From: Bradyrhizobium sp. 138
Lineage (GTDB): Bacteria > Pseudomonadota > Alphaproteobacteria > Rhizobiales > Xanthobacteraceae
Direction: 5' to 3'
NCBI RefSeq assembly: GCF_023074075.1
Contig: NZ_JADPKT010000094.1
Span: 310,001-374,000 of the forward strand
DNA length: 64,000 bases
Shown: piece after piece, positions 1 through 7,278 of the stretch
Position numbering within the stretch: the stretch's first letter is position 1
Layout of the letters: the number at the start of each line of letters is the position of its first letter
Program-made: the position numbers and the translations under genes
Notes under the pieces: generated by a model
Databases searched by the model: none
Told to the model about the DNA's origin: nothing
The model's input: the letters and a program-made list of their open reading frames with translations, nothing else

Positions 1-76
1 CAGGGGCTGATTTCCCTGATATAGAGAAAATCCTTCCACAGCAAGCCCGTAATCTCGGCGCGCCAGTGGAATCGCT

Positions 77-1000
77 CTACAGGGCGCCTCGCAAAAGCCG
101 TTCAACTTCAAAGCGTTGCGGGGCCGCGAGGCCACCGCCATGGCGGGTGCATTTCAGCGCCGCGGCGGCCGCGGCGAATCGCAGCGCCTCCCGCACCCCT
201 TCGCCCTCGGCGAGGCAATGCGTGAACGCTCCATGGAAGACGTCGCCGGCGCCGAGCGTGTCGACCGCCTGGATCGGGAAGGCCGCGGTCTCCTCCAGCT
301 CGCCCGCCTCGTTCAGCCAGATCGTGCCGTGCGGACCGCGGGTCGCGGCGAGGAAGGCGGGCGTCAGCCTGGCGAGACGCCTCAAGGCTTCGCCGTCCTC
401 AGTGATGCCGGCCGTCTCCTGCACCTGCTCGCTGGCGAACAGCAGGTGCGAGGCCGTTTTGAGCAGGCCGTCCTGCAACGACATTGCGCGGTCGACGCCG
501 ACGATGACGGGAATACCGCGCCGGCGTGCCTCGGTGCAGAGGGGGATCGCGAACGCGGCGCAGCGGCTCTCGACGAGGACAGAATGACATTCGTCGAGCA
601 GCTCGTCGGCATCGGGCAGCTTCACGGTCCACAGCGCGGGATCGCGATAAATCGTCAGCGTCCGCTCACCGGTCGCGTCGATGGTGATCGCCGAGACCGG
701 TGTGCTCACGTCAGGCATGCGCACGATATTGCTGGTCTCGATGCCTTCGGCGGTCATGCGTTCGAGGATGAAGCCGCTCGACGTCTCGCGAGCATCGCCC
801 ATCGGTCCGGCGAAGGTGACGCGGCCGCCAAGCCGCGCGATCGCGATGGCGGCGTTGAGCGCATTGCCGCCGCAAATCTCGGCGAGATGCGTGGCGTTGG
901 CCTTGCTGCCGCGCTGTGGCACGGCCTCGACCCGAAAAGTCAGGTCGCGCACGGGAATGCCGATGCAGAGGATGCGCGGCGCGGCCTTCGGTAGCGCCAT
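77..1000 (-). CDS. PfkB-family carbohydrate kinase
   Basis: A 307-residue ribokinase/PfkB-type kinase that should transfer phosphate from ATP to a sugar or nucleoside hydroxyl in the cytoplasm. The N-terminal substrate-binding signature is seen as EICGGNALNAAIA (about residues 42-54), and the C-terminal PfkB signature DTLGAGDVFHGAF (about 247-259) carries the catalytic Asp and the GAGD anion hole. Length is normal for the family. The stop lies 77 bases from the window edge. It is 6 bases downstream of nudC on the same strand, so the two may be co-transcribed. The substrate cannot be read from the sequence; ribokinase, fructokinase, adenosine kinase and KDG kinase share these motifs. Confidence 0.9.
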   Translation of the reverse strand: MALPKAAPRILCIGIPVRDLTFRVEAVPQRGSKANATHLAEICGGNALNAAIAIARLGGRVTFAGPMGDARETSSGFILERMTAEGIETSNIVRMPDVSTPVSAITIDATGERTLTIYRDPALWTVKLPDADELLDECHSVLVESRCAAFAIPLCTEARRRGIPVIVGVDRAMSLQDGLLKTASHLLFASEQVQETAGITEDGEALRRLARLTPAFLAATRGPHGTIWLNEAGELEETAAFPIQAVDTLGAGDVFHGAFTHCLAEGEGVREALRFAAAAAALKCTRHGGGLAAPQRFEVERLLRGAL

Positions 1001-1006
1001 CGGCGG

Positions 1007-1945
1007 TCAGCTCTTGTCGTGCACCCAGCGGCCGAGCAAATGATGGGCGATGGCGAAGGGATGCGGGCCGGCGAGCCCGTCCGGATGCGTCCGTGTCAGC
1101 ATCAAGGCGGCCTCCTCGCGCGTGAACCAGCGCGCGTCTTCCAGCTCCATGCGATCGACGACGATGTCCTCGCTCACGGCCCGCGCGCTGCAGCCGATCA
1201 TCAGCGACGACGGATAGGGCCAGGGCTGCGTCATGTAATATTGCACGTCGGTGCAGCGAATGCCGGATTCTTCCAGGATCTCGCGGCGCACCGCGTCCTC
1301 GATGGTCTCGGCGGCCTCGACGAAGCCGGCGAGGCAGGAATACATCCCTGCTGGAAACTGCTTCTGGCGGCCGAGCAGGCATTTGTCGCCGGAGGCGACG
1401 TGCATGATCACGACGGGGTCAGTCCGCGGAAAATGCTCGGCCTTGCAAGCCGGGCACTCGCGCTTCCAGCCGCCTTCCTTCATCGCGCTGCGCGTGCCGC
1501 AATTGGCGCAATAGCCGTGGCGCTGGTGCCAGCTCACCATCGACTTCGCCATCGCGATCGCCGAGAGCTCCTCAGGGGGAATCGCGCCCTGCATCGCCAT
1601 GCCGCGCAGCTCGGTCAGGGTGTAGTCCTCGCGTCCCACCAGCTTCTCGGCGGCGGCCTGCGACAGGCCCATGCCGAACATCGCGGCGCTGTCGCGCAGG
1701 CCGAGGAAGATCGTGCCGGAATTGGCGCCGCACTTCAGCGCCTCGTCGATCGAGAGCAGCGCGCGGATCTTGTCGCCCTCGCGCTTGACCAGCAGCGAGT
1801 CGCGGTAGACGACATAGGCGCGCGAATTCGGCTTCTGCTCCATCGCGAACAGCTTCTCGTCGTCGCGACGCAGATGCGCGGCGCGGTCGAGGATGTTGGT
1901 GACGAAGGCCGGCCGTCCCAGCGGAAATGCGTCGAATGCTGACAT
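1007..1945 (-). CDS. nudC: NAD(+) diphosphatase NudC (Nudix hydrolase)
   Basis: A 312-residue Nudix hydrolase that cleaves NAD(H) to NMN(H) and AMP, and in bacteria can remove NAD caps from RNA. A four-cysteine zinc ribbon (CANC ... CPAC, mid-protein) precedes the Nudix box GFVEAAETIEDAVRREILEE (about residues 207-226), which fits GX5EX7REUXEEXGU. Just after it is TQPWPYPSS, close to the SQPWPFPxS array that marks the NudC subfamily. The frame is open 72 bases further upstream, but I chose the ATG at 1945: the domain begins there, and the longer start would run through the end of the HIT gene. It lies 10 bases downstream of the HIT gene. Confidence 0.93.
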   Translation of the reverse strand: MSAFDAFPLGRPAFVTNILDRAAHLRRDDEKLFAMEQKPNSRAYVVYRDSLLVKREGDKIRALLSIDEALKCGANSGTIFLGLRDSAAMFGMGLSQAAAEKLVGREDYTLTELRGMAMQGAIPPEELSAIAMAKSMVSWHQRHGYCANCGTRSAMKEGGWKRECPACKAEHFPRTDPVVIMHVASGDKCLLGRQKQFPAGMYSCLAGFVEAAETIEDAVRREILEESGIRCTDVQYYMTQPWPYPSSLMIGCSARAVSEDIVVDRMELEDARWFTREEAALMLTRTHPDGLAGPHPFAIAHHLLGRWVHDKS

Positions 1946-1955
1946 TATCGTTCTT

Positions 1956-2375
1956 TCAACCCAACCAGATCTTGCGGCGAAGCGCGCTGATGAAATTCTG
2001 GACCTCTGCGGTGTCATGCGCCAAGGGCGGCATCACGCCCCAGACCGGCCGCGGCCAGGCCGCGTCACTGGTGCGGCGCGCGATGATGTGAACGTGAAGC
2101 TGCGGCACGAGATTGCCGAGCGCGGCGACATTGAGCTTGTCGCATTTGGTGATCTCTTTCAGCGCGCGCGAGACGCGGGAGATCTCCGTCATCAGCTGCG
2201 CCTGCTGCACCTCGTCGAGATCGATGATCTCGACCGCGTCGGGACGCCGCGGCACCAGCAGCAGCCAGGGATAATGCGCATCCTTGATGACCAGCACCTT
2301 CGACAGCGGCAAATCGCCGATGTCGATCGTGTCGTCTTTCAGGCGGGAATGCAGCGACCAGGCGGGTTCGGGCAT
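1956..2375 (-). CDS. HIT-family nucleotide hydrolase/transferase
   Basis: A 139-residue histidine-triad protein, expected to act on nucleoside phosphoramidates, dinucleoside polyphosphates or related nucleotides. The C-terminal motif reads QLHVHIIAR. The central catalytic His and the last His of the HxHxH triad are present, but the first is Gln, a variant seen in some proteobacterial HIT proteins. The upstream part carries the usual HIT-type strand SKVLVIKDAHYPWLLLVPRR. It sits directly upstream of nudC on the same strand, and both act on nucleotide pyrophosphate or phosphoramidate bonds, so they may form a small nucleotide-housekeeping unit. Confidence 0.86.
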   Translation of the reverse strand: MPEPAWSLHSRLKDDTIDIGDLPLSKVLVIKDAHYPWLLLVPRRPDAVEIIDLDEVQQAQLMTEISRVSRALKEITKCDKLNVAALGNLVPQLHVHIIARRTSDAAWPRPVWGVMPPLAHDTAEVQNFISALRRKIWLG

Positions 2376-2468
2376 AGGTGTTTCCGGATGGCCCGATGGG
2401 GTCGGGCTTGTTTGATCCGACCATACGATAGGGAGTCAAATTGGGGAAGCATATGGACCGCATAGGCG

Positions 2469-2507
2469 GTCGTCGTCCCAGACAAGCTTACGCTTGCCCG
2501 GGACGAC
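2469..2507. repeat. Short palindromic repeat, family C copy 1
   Basis: An imperfect inverted repeat with GTCGTCCC on the left and GGGACGAC on the right, and GCTTACGCTTGCCC inside. The same unit recurs at 19333-19378. It lies between the enolase-superfamily gene and the HIT gene, both on the minus strand, and may act as a transcript-end hairpin. It resembles the dispersed REP-like units common in Bradyrhizobium intergenic DNA. Confidence 0.7.
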
Positions 2508-2535
2508 AGCTGAGTTTGTAGCGTTGGCGGCTGCC

Positions 2536-3663
2536 TTACGCCTCCGCCAGCACCCGCGCATTGGCGCGGATCGAGGCTTCGCTGACGCGGATGCCGAGGC
2601 CCGGTCCATCCGGCACCACGACATGGCCGTTGCGATTCGCAACGCGTTCTTCCAGCACGTCTTCGGTCAGCACATGATGCGGCATGTAGAACTCGCAGCC
2701 GAGCGAGATGCCCGGCGTCGCCGCAATCAGCTGTGTGCCTGCGGCGAGCCCGATGCCGCCCTCCCACAGCGTGCCGCCGTAACCGGGCAGGCCGGCGATG
2801 TCGGCGATGGCCATGATCGCCTGCGCCTCGAACAGGCCGCCAGCCTTCATCAGCTTGATCGAGACAGCATTTGCCGCCTCGCGGCGCACCACCTCCATCA
2901 TGTCGCGGCGGTCGAAGCAGCTTTCGTCGGCGAGCACGGGCGTTTCCAGCGCCGCGGTGAGCTGCGCCATCACGTCGAGAAACTTGCGCGGCACCGGCTG
3001 TTCGATGAAGGTCGGCGCGAACTCTTCGACGTCGCGCAGGATCTTGATGGCGCCGAACGGCGCCAAGGCCTGGTTGTAGTCGACGCGCAGGTCGATCTTG
3101 TCGCCGAACTCCTTCCGGATCGCTGCGAGATGGTCGAGGTCCTCGCGATGCGGCTTTACGCCGGTCTTGACCTTGTAGATGACATTGCCGTCCGGAACCA
3201 TTTTCCGCATGCGGTCGAGATCGGCGGCAAAATCCGGATCGGCGATCGAGAAGGAGAGCGGGATCGTATCGCGGACGCGGCCGCCGAGCAGGTCGGCGAC
3301 CGACAGGCCGGACGACTTGCCGACGATGTCGAGCAGCGCCATCTCGATTCCGACCTTGGCCTCGGCGTGGCCGACCAGCGCACGGTCGAGCTCGGCCATG
3401 AGTGCGCGGATGCGGCGCACCGGCTTGCCGAGCACGATTGGGCGCAGATAGATATCAAGCGCGGAGAAGGCTGCCTCCGGTGTTCCCGTGAACACCTCCC
3501 ACGGCGCGGCCTCGCCCCAGCCGACCACGCCGTCGCTGGAGGTGAGCTCGATCAGCACGCGCTTGACCGTGCCCTTGACGTTGCCGACGCCCTGCAGGCG
3601 CGCCATCTTGATCGGGCTTTCGATCAGGAACAGCCTGATGCGTTCGACCGTTGCTTGGCTCAT
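2536..3663 (-). CDS. Mandelate racemase / muconate-lactonizing enzyme family protein (enolase superfamily)
   Basis: A 375-residue enolase-superfamily enzyme that removes a proton alpha to a carboxylate, giving epimerisation, dehydration or cycloisomerisation. Catalytic features of the MLE subgroup are visible: KVKTG (KxK) near residue 165, metal ligands in LRVDYNQA (Asp), FIEQPV (Glu) and LADES (Asp), and the opposite-face lysine in IKLMKAGG. Its ATG overlaps the SDR stop by 4 bases (ATGA), so it ends an operon of binding protein, permease, ATPase and SDR. That context suggests the substrate is an imported amino-acid derivative, for example a dipeptide, hydroxyproline or N-acyl amino acid. 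The exact reaction is not readable. Confidence 0.88.
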   Translation of the reverse strand: MSQATVERIRLFLIESPIKMARLQGVGNVKGTVKRVLIELTSSDGVVGWGEAAPWEVFTGTPEAAFSALDIYLRPIVLGKPVRRIRALMAELDRALVGHAEAKVGIEMALLDIVGKSSGLSVADLLGGRVRDTIPLSFSIADPDFAADLDRMRKMVPDGNVIYKVKTGVKPHREDLDHLAAIRKEFGDKIDLRVDYNQALAPFGAIKILRDVEEFAPTFIEQPVPRKFLDVMAQLTAALETPVLADESCFDRRDMMEVVRREAANAVSIKLMKAGGLFEAQAIMAIADIAGLPGYGGTLWEGGIGLAAGTQLIAATPGISLGCEFYMPHHVLTEDVLEERVANRNGHVVVPDGPGLGIRVSEASIRANARVLAEA

Positions 3664-4415
3664 GTCAGGCCTCCATTGACGTGCCAGACCTGGCCGGTGA
3701 CGTAGGATGCTTTTGGCGACGCCAGGAAGGCGATGATCTCGGCGACTTCCTCGGGCCGCCCGCGGCGGCGCATCGGGATCAGCGCTTCTGTGGCAGCGAT
3801 CTGCTCGGGCGAAAGCCGGCTCTCGCTCGGCTTGTCCTTGATGATGAGGCCGGGTGCAACTGCGTTGACGGTGATGCCGTCGCTGGCCAGTTCAATTGCG
3901 GTGAGCCGCACCAGCGCTTCCAGTGCGGCGCGGCTGGCAGCCGTCGCTGCGAAGGGCGCAAATTCGGGCCGGATCGCGTGGGCAACGAACGATGACACCG
4001 CGACAATCCGTGCATCGCGCCCTGCGCGAAGGAGCGGAAGCGCGGCAGCGACCATTCGCGTGAAGGCCAGCGCTGACTCATCCATCGCCTGCCGGAACTG
4101 ATCCGCCGGCGTGCCGATCGCGCTGCCTCGCCGAGCGTGGCCGCCGACCAGGATCAATCCGTCGAGCCGGCAGAAGGCGGCTTTCACGGCCGCGATGGCG
4201 TCGGCGGCGACGTTCTCCTCGGCAAGATCGCCAAGGCACTTTGAGACGACGGCGCCCTTCGCTCCGGCGTCCGCGGCGGTGGCGTCGAGACCCTCTGCGT
4301 TCGAGCGCGTGTGCAGTAGCAATCCGATGCCGGGCGCTGCGAGCAATTTTGCGGTGGCGCGGCCGATGCCGCTGGCAGCACCGGTGACGAGATAAACGCG
4401 GTTGATATCGGACAT
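3660..4415 (-). CDS. SDR-family protein lacking the catalytic Tyr and Lys
   Basis: A 251-residue short-chain dehydrogenase/reductase fold. The cofactor motif VTGAASGIGRA is intact near the N-terminus, the strand-5 serine (AVSSFV) is present, and the C-terminal end ASYVTGQVWHVNGGL is standard. However, the active-site YxxxK is replaced: the aligned segment reads FAATAASRAAL, giving Thr for Tyr and Arg for Lys. The usual NNAG is VGGH. Classical oxidoreductase chemistry is therefore doubtful; it may bind nucleotide without turnover or use other residues. ATG at 4415 overlaps the ATPase stop (TGATG); a GTG one codon upstream is possible. Its stop overlaps the enolase-family start. Confidence 0.85.
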   Translation of the reverse strand: MSDINRVYLVTGAASGIGRATAKLLAAPGIGLLLHTRSNAEGLDATAADAGAKGAVVSKCLGDLAEENVAADAIAAVKAAFCRLDGLILVGGHARRGSAIGTPADQFRQAMDESALAFTRMVAAALPLLRAGRDARIVAVSSFVAHAIRPEFAPFAATAASRAALEALVRLTAIELASDGITVNAVAPGLIIKDKPSESRLSPEQIAATEALIPMRRRGRPEEVAEIIAFLASPKASYVTGQVWHVNGGLT

Positions 4416-5209
4416 CACGATGCCGTTGTGGCCGGCGGCAATGCACCGGTGCGGTGGAAATGGCTGAGGAAGGCGCGTGTCGCGGCTTCCTTGGGATTGT
4501 CGATCACCTGCCGCGCCGGGCCTTCTTCCACCACGACGCCGTCGCGCATGAAGATGAGGCGGTCGGCGACCTCGCGGGCGAAGGCAATCTCGTGCGTCAC
4601 GATCACCATGGTCATGCCCTCGGACGCCAGTTGCTGGATCACGTTCAAGACCTCGCCGACGAGCTCGGGATCGAGCGCCGACGTCGCCTCGTCGAACAGC
4701 ATCACATCAGGTTCCATCGCCAGTGCTCGGGCAATCGCGACGCGCTGCTTCTGTCCGCCGGAGAGCGTCGCCGGATATTGATCGGCTTTTTCGGCGAGAC
4801 CCACCTTGGCGAGTTGGGCGCGCGCGAGCGTCTCGGCGTCCGCCTTGGCCATCCGCCGCACCGTGACAGGTCCCTCCATCACGTTCTGGAGCGTCGTCAT
4901 GTGCGGGAACAGGTTGAAATGCTGAAACACCATGCCGGTGGTGGCGCGGAAATTTGCCAACGTCCTCACGTCCGGCAGTTTTGAACCGTCACCGAACGCA
5001 AAGCGGGTGTCACCGACGCGGACGCTGCCGCCGTCGGGCACGACCAGGAGATTGATGCAGCGGAGCAGGGTCGACTTGCCGGAGCCTGATGGCCCGATCA
5101 GCGCGACGACGCCGCCCTTGACGACGTCAAGATTGATGTTCTTGAGGACTTCGTTGCTGCCGAAGCTCTTGCGAAGGCTGCGGATCTCGATTTTCGACGT
5201 TTCGCTCAT
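4415..5209 (-). CDS. Amino-acid ABC transporter ATP-binding protein (GlnQ/HisP type)
   Basis: A 264-residue ATPase of the polar amino-acid uptake class, working at the inner face of the membrane with the permease encoded just upstream. Walker A is GPSGSGKSTLLR (about residues 39-50), the Q-loop lies at GMVFQHFNLFPHMT, the ABC signature is LSGGQKQR, and Walker B is VMLFDEATSALDPE, followed by the switch His in IVTHEIAF. Length is typical. Its start overlaps the permease stop by 4 bases (ATGA) and its stop overlaps the SDR start, indicating tight translational coupling. Confidence 0.95.
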   Translation of the reverse strand: MSETSKIEIRSLRKSFGSNEVLKNINLDVVKGGVVALIGPSGSGKSTLLRCINLLVVPDGGSVRVGDTRFAFGDGSKLPDVRTLANFRATTGMVFQHFNLFPHMTTLQNVMEGPVTVRRMAKADAETLARAQLAKVGLAEKADQYPATLSGGQKQRVAIARALAMEPDVMLFDEATSALDPELVGEVLNVIQQLASEGMTMVIVTHEIAFAREVADRLIFMRDGVVVEEGPARQVIDNPKEAATRAFLSHFHRTGALPPATTAS

Positions 5210-5868
5210 TCGCTGACCGCCAGTCGCTTCTCGCCGCGGCGGACGAGGATGGTGAGCGGAATCAGGATCGCCGCATAGGCGACCGCGACGGCGGTGTAGG
5301 TCTCCAGCGGCCGGTAGCTGTCATGGGCGGCGACCTGGCTCTGATAGACCAGATCAGGCACCGCCAGCACCGAGACCAGCGACGTATTCTTGAACTGGAT
5401 GATCGACTGGTTCATCAGCGCAGGGATCATGCGCTTGATCGCCTGCGGCAGCACGATGCGGCGCATGGTCTGTCCAGGCGTCATGCCCAGCGCGGCGCCG
5501 GCTTCGGATTGGCCCTTGTCGATCGAGATGATGCCACCGCGGATGATCTCGGAATAGAACGAGCCGCCATAGAGCGAGAGCGCCAGCGCCGAGGCCGTGA
5601 TCGGCGTCATCTCGACGCCGGCGAGAATCGGCAGCGCGTAATAGAACCAGATCAGCTGCACCAGGATCGGCGTGCAGCGGAACGCCTCGATGAAGGCGAG
5701 CGCGAGAAGACGCAGCGGCTTGAAGCGCGAGAGCGTGCCGAACGCCCCTAGCAGGCCGAACAGCAGCCCGCACACCACGATGACCACGGTGAAGCCGACC
5801 GTGACGCCAAGCCCGTTGAGAAACAGCCAGCGATAGGTCCAGAGGATGCCGAAGTCCCACTGATACAT
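5206..5868 (-). CDS. Amino-acid ABC transporter permease (HisM/GlnP type)
   Basis: A 220-residue inner-membrane permease with about five hydrophobic helices and the family loop AGAALGMTPGQTMRRIVLPQ that docks on the ATPase (EAA loop). The N-terminal part (FRCTPILVQLIWFYYALP) is characteristic of the His/Glu/Gln/Arg permease family. Only one permease is encoded, so it probably forms a homodimer. It is separated from its binding-protein gene by a 190-base gap filled by a palindromic repeat, and overlaps the ATPase gene by 4 bases. Confidence 0.94.
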   Translation of the reverse strand: MYQWDFGILWTYRWLFLNGLGVTVGFTVVIVVCGLLFGLLGAFGTLSRFKPLRLLALAFIEAFRCTPILVQLIWFYYALPILAGVEMTPITASALALSLYGGSFYSEIIRGGIISIDKGQSEAGAALGMTPGQTMRRIVLPQAIKRMIPALMNQSIIQFKNTSLVSVLAVPDLVYQSQVAAHDSYRPLETYTAVAVAYAAILIPLTILVRRGEKRLAVSE

Positions 5869-5883
5869 GCGTGTCTTCTTGCT

Positions 5884-6018
5884 TCACCTCTCCCGCTTGC
5901 GGGAGAGGTCGCATCGCATCGCAGATGCGATGCGGGTGAGGGCTCTTTCCTCTGGGGGAGTCTTGCCAGCGGAGACACCCTCACCCCGGCCCTCTCCCGC
6001 AAGCGGGAGAGGGAGAGG
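5884..6018. repeat. Paired palindromic REP-like element (family A) inside an operon
   Basis: Two inverted repeats of the form CCTCTCCCGC-TTGCGGGAGAGG occur at about 5885-5907 and 5990-6016. Between them is a second palindrome built on GCATCGCATC/GATGCGATGC. Each half can fold into a strong hairpin. The element sits between the binding-protein gene (upstream, minus strand) and the permease gene. By analogy with REP elements in other transporter operons, it may stabilise the binding-protein mRNA and lower downstream expression; that role is inferred. A related hairpin lies at 15834-15864. Confidence 0.8.
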
Positions 6019-6057
6019 AGCGGTGCGCGCGGCTCGCGCTTGCCCCAAACGGATCAC

Positions 6058-6903
6058 TTACAACGATACGCCCGGCGGAATGTCCGCTTCCGTCACGCCC
6101 ACCAGCTCCATGTTGGTGATGATCGCGTTGCGGATGAAGCCGAGGCCCTTGTTGAAGTCGATCCAGGTGTTGACGTAATCGCGCCAGGTCTTGTCGGCCT
6201 CGCGGCGGAAGCCGGCATTCGACGTCGTCGCGAAGATCGGCGTCGGCAGCACGAGCTGGCCGAGCGAGGGGTTCTTCTTCAGCACGGTCAGCGACAGCAT
6301 CGTGATCAGGCACTGCGCGTCGACGCGACCGGTCTGTAGCGCGGCGGTGGCGTCGTCGGCGGTCTTCAGCCGGGTGATCTGCGCCTTGGGCGTCAGGCGG
6401 CTGACGACCTGGTCGTGCGAGGAGCCCTGGTCGACCGCGATCTTGATGTCGGGCGAGTTCAGCTCGGCCCAGCTCTTCGGCTTGAAGTCCTTCTTGCAGA
6501 GGATGGCAAAGGCATTGTTGAAGACCGGCACCGAGAAATCGATCACCAGTGCGCGCTTCGGGGTCGGGTTGAGGCCGAAGAAGATGTCGATCTTGTTGGC
6601 CTGCAGATCGAGCACCGAATTGCCCCAGGTGGTCTCGGTGATCTCGAGCTCGGCCTCCATGTCGTCGGCGAGACCCTTGGCAATGTCGATGTAAAAGCCC
6701 TTCCACTGACCGCTGGAGAGATCCTTCATGTAATAGGGTGCGCCGCCGCCGACCGCGCCGATCCGCATCTTCTTGGTCCGGCGGATGCGGGCGAAGGTCG
6801 ATTCGTTCGAATCGGCGCTCTGGGCCACCGCCGGCGAAGCCAGCGCGGCCGCCGTCATCGCGCCAAGTCCGACAATCGATGCAACATCACGACGTGTAAC
6901 CAT
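6058..6903 (-). CDS. Periplasmic amino-acid-binding protein of ABC transporter
   Basis: A 281-residue family-3 extracellular solute-binding protein. The start MVTRRDVASIVGLGAM plus the hydrophobic stretch ending ASPAVAQ looks like a Tat-type signal peptide (RRDV) with an AxA cleavage site. The mature part has the family pattern: IGAVGGGAPYYM, WKGFYIDIAKGLADDM, and IDIFFGLNPTPKRALVIDFS near the ligand site. I chose the ATG at 6903; a GTG three codons upstream is also open. It heads the operon that continues into permease, ATPase, SDR and the enolase-family enzyme. Ligand: probably a polar amino acid or relative. Confidence 0.9.
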   Translation of the reverse strand: MVTRRDVASIVGLGAMTAAALASPAVAQSADSNESTFARIRRTKKMRIGAVGGGAPYYMKDLSSGQWKGFYIDIAKGLADDMEAELEITETTWGNSVLDLQANKIDIFFGLNPTPKRALVIDFSVPVFNNAFAILCKKDFKPKSWAELNSPDIKIAVDQGSSHDQVVSRLTPKAQITRLKTADDATAALQTGRVDAQCLITMLSLTVLKKNPSLGQLVLPTPIFATTSNAGFRREADKTWRDYVNTWIDFNKGLGFIRNAIITNMELVGVTEADIPPGVSL

Positions 6904-7085
6904 TGGGATCACTGCTTTTCTGGTTGGGACGGGTTCCGGCAGGTTTCATACCAAGGCGGCACTATCAGTGAAAGCACAGCCTATCGGCTGGGCAGATCGG
7001 GAATTGCCCGGATGCTGGGCAGGCGCCGGCGATCGAGGGCGATAGCCGCTTGCTTTCCGGTCCTTTTGGCCCCAAATAGAGACCG

Positions 7086-7181
7086 GGAGATTGGCGGTGG
7101 ACGAGCCACTCGCCAACCGGGTCAGGTCCGGAAGGAAGCAGCCCTAACGAGGTCCGGATCGGGTCGCTCGTCAGTCTCCTA
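7086..7181 (+). ncRNA. ffs: Signal recognition particle RNA (4.5S, small bacterial type)
   Basis: The conserved SRP RNA core GGTCAGGTCCGGAAGGAAGC followed by AGCCCTAA is present at about 7120-7147. The flanking arms pair: GGAGATTG at 7087-7094 with CAGTCTCC at 7172-7179. That gives a single hairpin of about 95 nt, the short type lacking an Alu domain, which binds Ffh at the membrane. A run of T follows at 7186-7190. Its position just ahead of dnaX is the usual alphaproteobacterial arrangement. It occupies the centre of the 375-base gap 6904-7278; I see nothing else there. Confidence 0.93.
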
Positions 7182-7278
7182 CCTGTTTTTCCGAGCGAAC
7201 CAGCGCCGGCGGCGCCAGCCGCCAGCGCGCTCCTTTCCGCAAAAGCCGGCCAAGAGACATTTCATTGCGGATCGACCG

